From contig DATGID010000087.1 of NCBI GenBank assembly GCA_035307385.1, positions 186,001 through 250,000 of the forward strand: a DNA stretch of 64,000 bases, read 5' to 3'. The notes beneath the pieces were generated by a model. The model was not told the DNA's origin. It did not search any database and was given only the letters and a program-made list of their open reading frames with translations. Positions 62,430 to 64,000 of this stretch are shown piece after piece (within the stretch, counting starts at the first letter, position 1; every line of letters begins with the position of its first letter). The DNA comes from DATBHW01 sp035307385. GTDB taxonomy: Bacteria > Chloroflexota > Ktedonobacteria > Ktedonobacterales > DATBGS01. A program made the position numbers and the translations under genes.

Positions 62430-62456
62430 GTAACGAATGGTCGCCCGTTACCTTTT
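62430..62456 (+). terminator. Terminator-like hairpin after the nested element
   Basis: GTAACG (62430-62435) pairs with CGTTAC (62446-62451), then CTTTT. It would end a plus-strand RNA containing the nested element, before the HD-GYP gene. Confidence 0.5.
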
Positions 62457-62629
62457 AGGTGACGCCGCGTTGTAGCGTGCAGGAAACTTTCCACAAGCGT
62501 AAAAGGCAAATCACAATGTGGTGATACTTTCGCTCTATCCGACGTAATTGAGGATAGGTGGGTGCTGATGTGAGCGGCTTGTGGAGATTATAGGTTATCC
62601 GAACGGATTTGGGAGAGGGAGGCAGCGAG

Positions 62630-63349
62630 GTGGCTGCGCTAGAAATGATCGTATCTATCGGCCAGCGTGAGGCTGATCACGTGTTTCATGATCTGGCCCA
62701 AAGCATCCAAAAACGTGATGTGTTGACCTATGAACATTGCCAGCGCGTGGCGGGTTACGCCGAGCGGCTGGCGCGTCGCCTGGGCTGGGACCAGGAAAGC
62801 GCGCATCAGCTTGCGCTGGCCGCGCTGGTGCATGATCTTGGGAAAACCTGGCTGGGCAACGATATTCTGCTCAAAGAGAGTGCGCTTTCGCCAGAGGAGC
62901 GGCTTCAGATGCAGCGGCATCCGCTGATGGGTGCGCAGATGTTGGCAGGCTATGGTCTTGATCTGTTTTTCATCGAGACCGTGCTCTACCATCATGAAAC
63001 CTATGATGGGCAGGGATATCCCACGGGCCTGCATGGCGAAGACATTCCCATCGGTGCGCGTCTGCTGGCGGTGGCTGATGTCTATGATGCGCTGCTTTCG
63101 GCTCGCCCGTATAAAGCTGCGCTTTCGCCAGAAGAGGTGCAGCACTATCTGCGCGCCGAAGCTGGCCGGCGCTTCGACCCCTTTGTGGTGCAGGCATTTC
63201 TGCACTCGTTGGAGCCAGCATCTGAGCGGGTAATTACCCGGCAGCTTCCGGCGGTGTCAAAATCGTTGCGCTTCGAGATGGTAAACGTGGCCTCGTCCAA
63301 ATCCAGCGCCAGGCGACCCAGTGGGCCGCTGCTGGTGGGTCAGTCCTGA
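62630..63349 (+). CDS. HD-GYP domain phosphodiesterase
   Basis: A 239-residue protein that is little more than one HD-GYP domain, the class that breaks down cyclic di-GMP. The metal-binding HD pair is His68-Asp69 in LVHDLGKTWL, with QRHPLMGAQML before HHETYDGQGYP (His121, His122, Glu123). IPIGARLLAVADVYDALLSARPY completes the GYP signature. No receiver or membrane domain is attached. The GTG at 62630 is chosen because GGGAGG lies seven bases upstream; a TTG seven codons earlier is unlikely. A strong terminator follows. Partners for cyclic di-GMP synthesis are not in this window. Confidence 0.92.
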   Translation: MAALEMIVSIGQREADHVFHDLAQSIQKRDVLTYEHCQRVAGYAERLARRLGWDQESAHQLALAALVHDLGKTWLGNDILLKESALSPEERLQMQRHPLMGAQMLAGYGLDLFFIETVLYHHETYDGQGYPTGLHGEDIPIGARLLAVADVYDALLSARPYKAALSPEEVQHYLRAEAGRRFDPFVVQAFLHSLEPASERVITRQLPAVSKSLRFEMVNVASSKSSARRPSGPLLVGQS

Positions 63350-63385
63350 GCATCACAGCTATCATTTTATCTCGTCATTTTCTTT

Positions 63386-63418
63386 CCGCCCGTTCTTGCT
63401 GACGGGCGGCTCTTTTTA
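63386..63418 (+). terminator. Intrinsic terminator of the HD-GYP gene
   Basis: Perfect 8-bp arms CCGCCCGT (63386-63393) and ACGGGCGG (63402-63409), an eight-base loop, then CTCTTTTT. Confidence 0.9.
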
Positions 63419-63428
63419 GGGAGGGCTT

Positions 63429-64000
63429 ATGCCGCAGGTTGATCTTTCCGAGATTACAGTGCTGGACCAGCATTGCCACCCATTTACGCGCCAGTGGTTC
63501 CGTACCAATGTGCCTTCCTTTCGCGCTTGCTTCACCGAGGGCCGCCTTCCCGTTGAGAGTTTTGTGCCTTCGCTGGTGTACTATCGCTGGGCGCAGCGTG
63601 AGATGCGTCGCGCGTTGAACCTCGCGCCGGATGCCGATGAGGAGACGATTCTGGCGGCACGAACGGCGCGGGCAGATGATTATCTGGCGACGATGATGGG
63701 TGAGACGCTCCTTGAGGGATTGTTGCTCGATGATGGCTATCCACCAACCGGTGAGGCGTTGAATGTGGCGCAGATGGGCGAGGCATGCGGTTGCCCGTCC
63801 TGGCGGATTCTGCGCCTGGAGACGCTGCTGGAGTCTTTGCTGCTGCGCTCGGCGTCGTTGGATGATGTGCTGGCTGCCTTCACTGTGGAACTGGGCGATC
63901 TGCGGGCGCGCGGGGTCGTTGCCCTGAAGAGCATCATTGCCTATCGCGGCGGGCTGGCCGTGCTTGAGCCGTCGCTGGAGGAGGCGCGGGAGGCGTTTAC
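63429..64000 (+). CDS. Amidohydrolase-family protein, 5' part only
   Basis: The first 190 codons of a gene running off the right edge. The start ATG has AGGGAGG four bases upstream. LDQHCHPF near residue 12 fits the metal-binding HxH motif of amidohydrolase-2 (uronate isomerase-like) TIM barrels. VALKSIIAYRGGL near 165 matches the KS.AYR.GL segment of the FluG-like amidohydrolases that are often encoded beside glutamine synthetases. The catalytic end is missing, so the substrate is open. Confidence 0.75.
   Translation, partial: MPQVDLSEITVLDQHCHPFTRQWFRTNVPSFRACFTEGRLPVESFVPSLVYYRWAQREMRRALNLAPDADEETILAARTARADDYLATMMGETLLEGLLLDDGYPPTGEALNVAQMGEACGCPSWRILRLETLLESLLLRSASLDDVLAAFTVELGDLRARGVVALKSIIAYRGGLAVLEPSLEEAREAF

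Larger units (their letters stand above)
62166..62629. other. Largest noncoding stretch near the right end
   Basis: 464 bp between the divergent SPFH and HD-GYP genes. It holds the inverted-repeat element at 62275-62418 and a terminator-like hairpin at 62430-62456. No coding frame here is convincing. Confidence 0.6.

Overview
The window looks like chromosomal DNA of a GC-rich (about 60%) member of the Chloroflexota, most likely a Ktedonobacteria-type organism. This is inferred from the mix of genes: Ser/Thr kinases with proline-rich linkers and short outer domains, a large-type bacterial SRP RNA in front of dnaX-ebfC-recR, GroEL without a GGM-repeat tail, an MmyB/MltR-type fatty-acid regulator, and many small membrane proteins. 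No tRNA, rRNA, CRISPR array, complete insertion sequence or prophage was seen. Genes are dense, with short or overlapping convergent ends, clear GGAGG-type ribosome sites, frequent GTG/TTG starts and sigma70-like promoters.

Layout. 1-4.5 kb: the edge of a secreted CHAP protein, a seven-helix membrane protein, a SixA-like phosphatase, and a Cys-rich protein-groES-groL group on the minus strand. 4.6-8.4 kb: an active Ser/Thr kinase followed by a related pseudokinase, reached through a divergent promoter region holding an array of 11-bp direct repeats. 8.4-13.3 kb: trehalose-phosphate synthase, purE-purK, beta-carbonic anhydrase, a 53-residue membrane protein and a DinB-like protein. 13.5-18.8 kb: a 706-residue protein of unknown function, then a sedolisin lipoprotein, a class-II glutamine amidotransferase and a receiver protein. 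19-24 kb: SRP RNA, dnaX, ebfC, recR and recA, a genome-maintenance block, with a LexA-like box on the recA promoter.

24-34 kb: a glucosaminidase-like membrane protein, a histidine kinase, an FtsK translocase, argS, a metallo-beta-lactamase-fold protein and a PH-like membrane protein. 34.2-38.1 kb: a 1271-residue fusion of an ImmA/IrrE (M78) metallopeptidase, a UvrD-type helicase and an Fe-S nuclease-like domain; this is the most unusual gene here. 38-50 kb: threonine dehydratase, M16 peptidase, a three-GAF histidine kinase with its receiver, lgt with a long acidic tail, ugd, acpS and a seven-bladed WD40 protein. 50-52.4 kb: an EamA transporter, a luciferase-like oxidoreductase and a nitroreductase.

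52.5-61.4 kb: a complete fatty-acid beta-oxidation set on the minus strand (acyl-CoA ligase, acyl-CoA dehydrogenase, thiolase, hydroxyacyl-CoA dehydrogenase/enoyl-CoA hydratase, thioesterase), facing a divergent XRE/MmyB-like regulator that probably senses a fatty acyl ligand. 61.4-64 kb: an SPFH protein, a 464-bp noncoding stretch with a 144-bp inverted-repeat element of nested hairpins followed by a terminator-like hairpin, an HD-GYP phosphodiesterase, and the start of an amidohydrolase that runs off the window.

All motif, promoter and hairpin calls were read by eye from the sequence. Family names come from recognised motifs, not from database searches.
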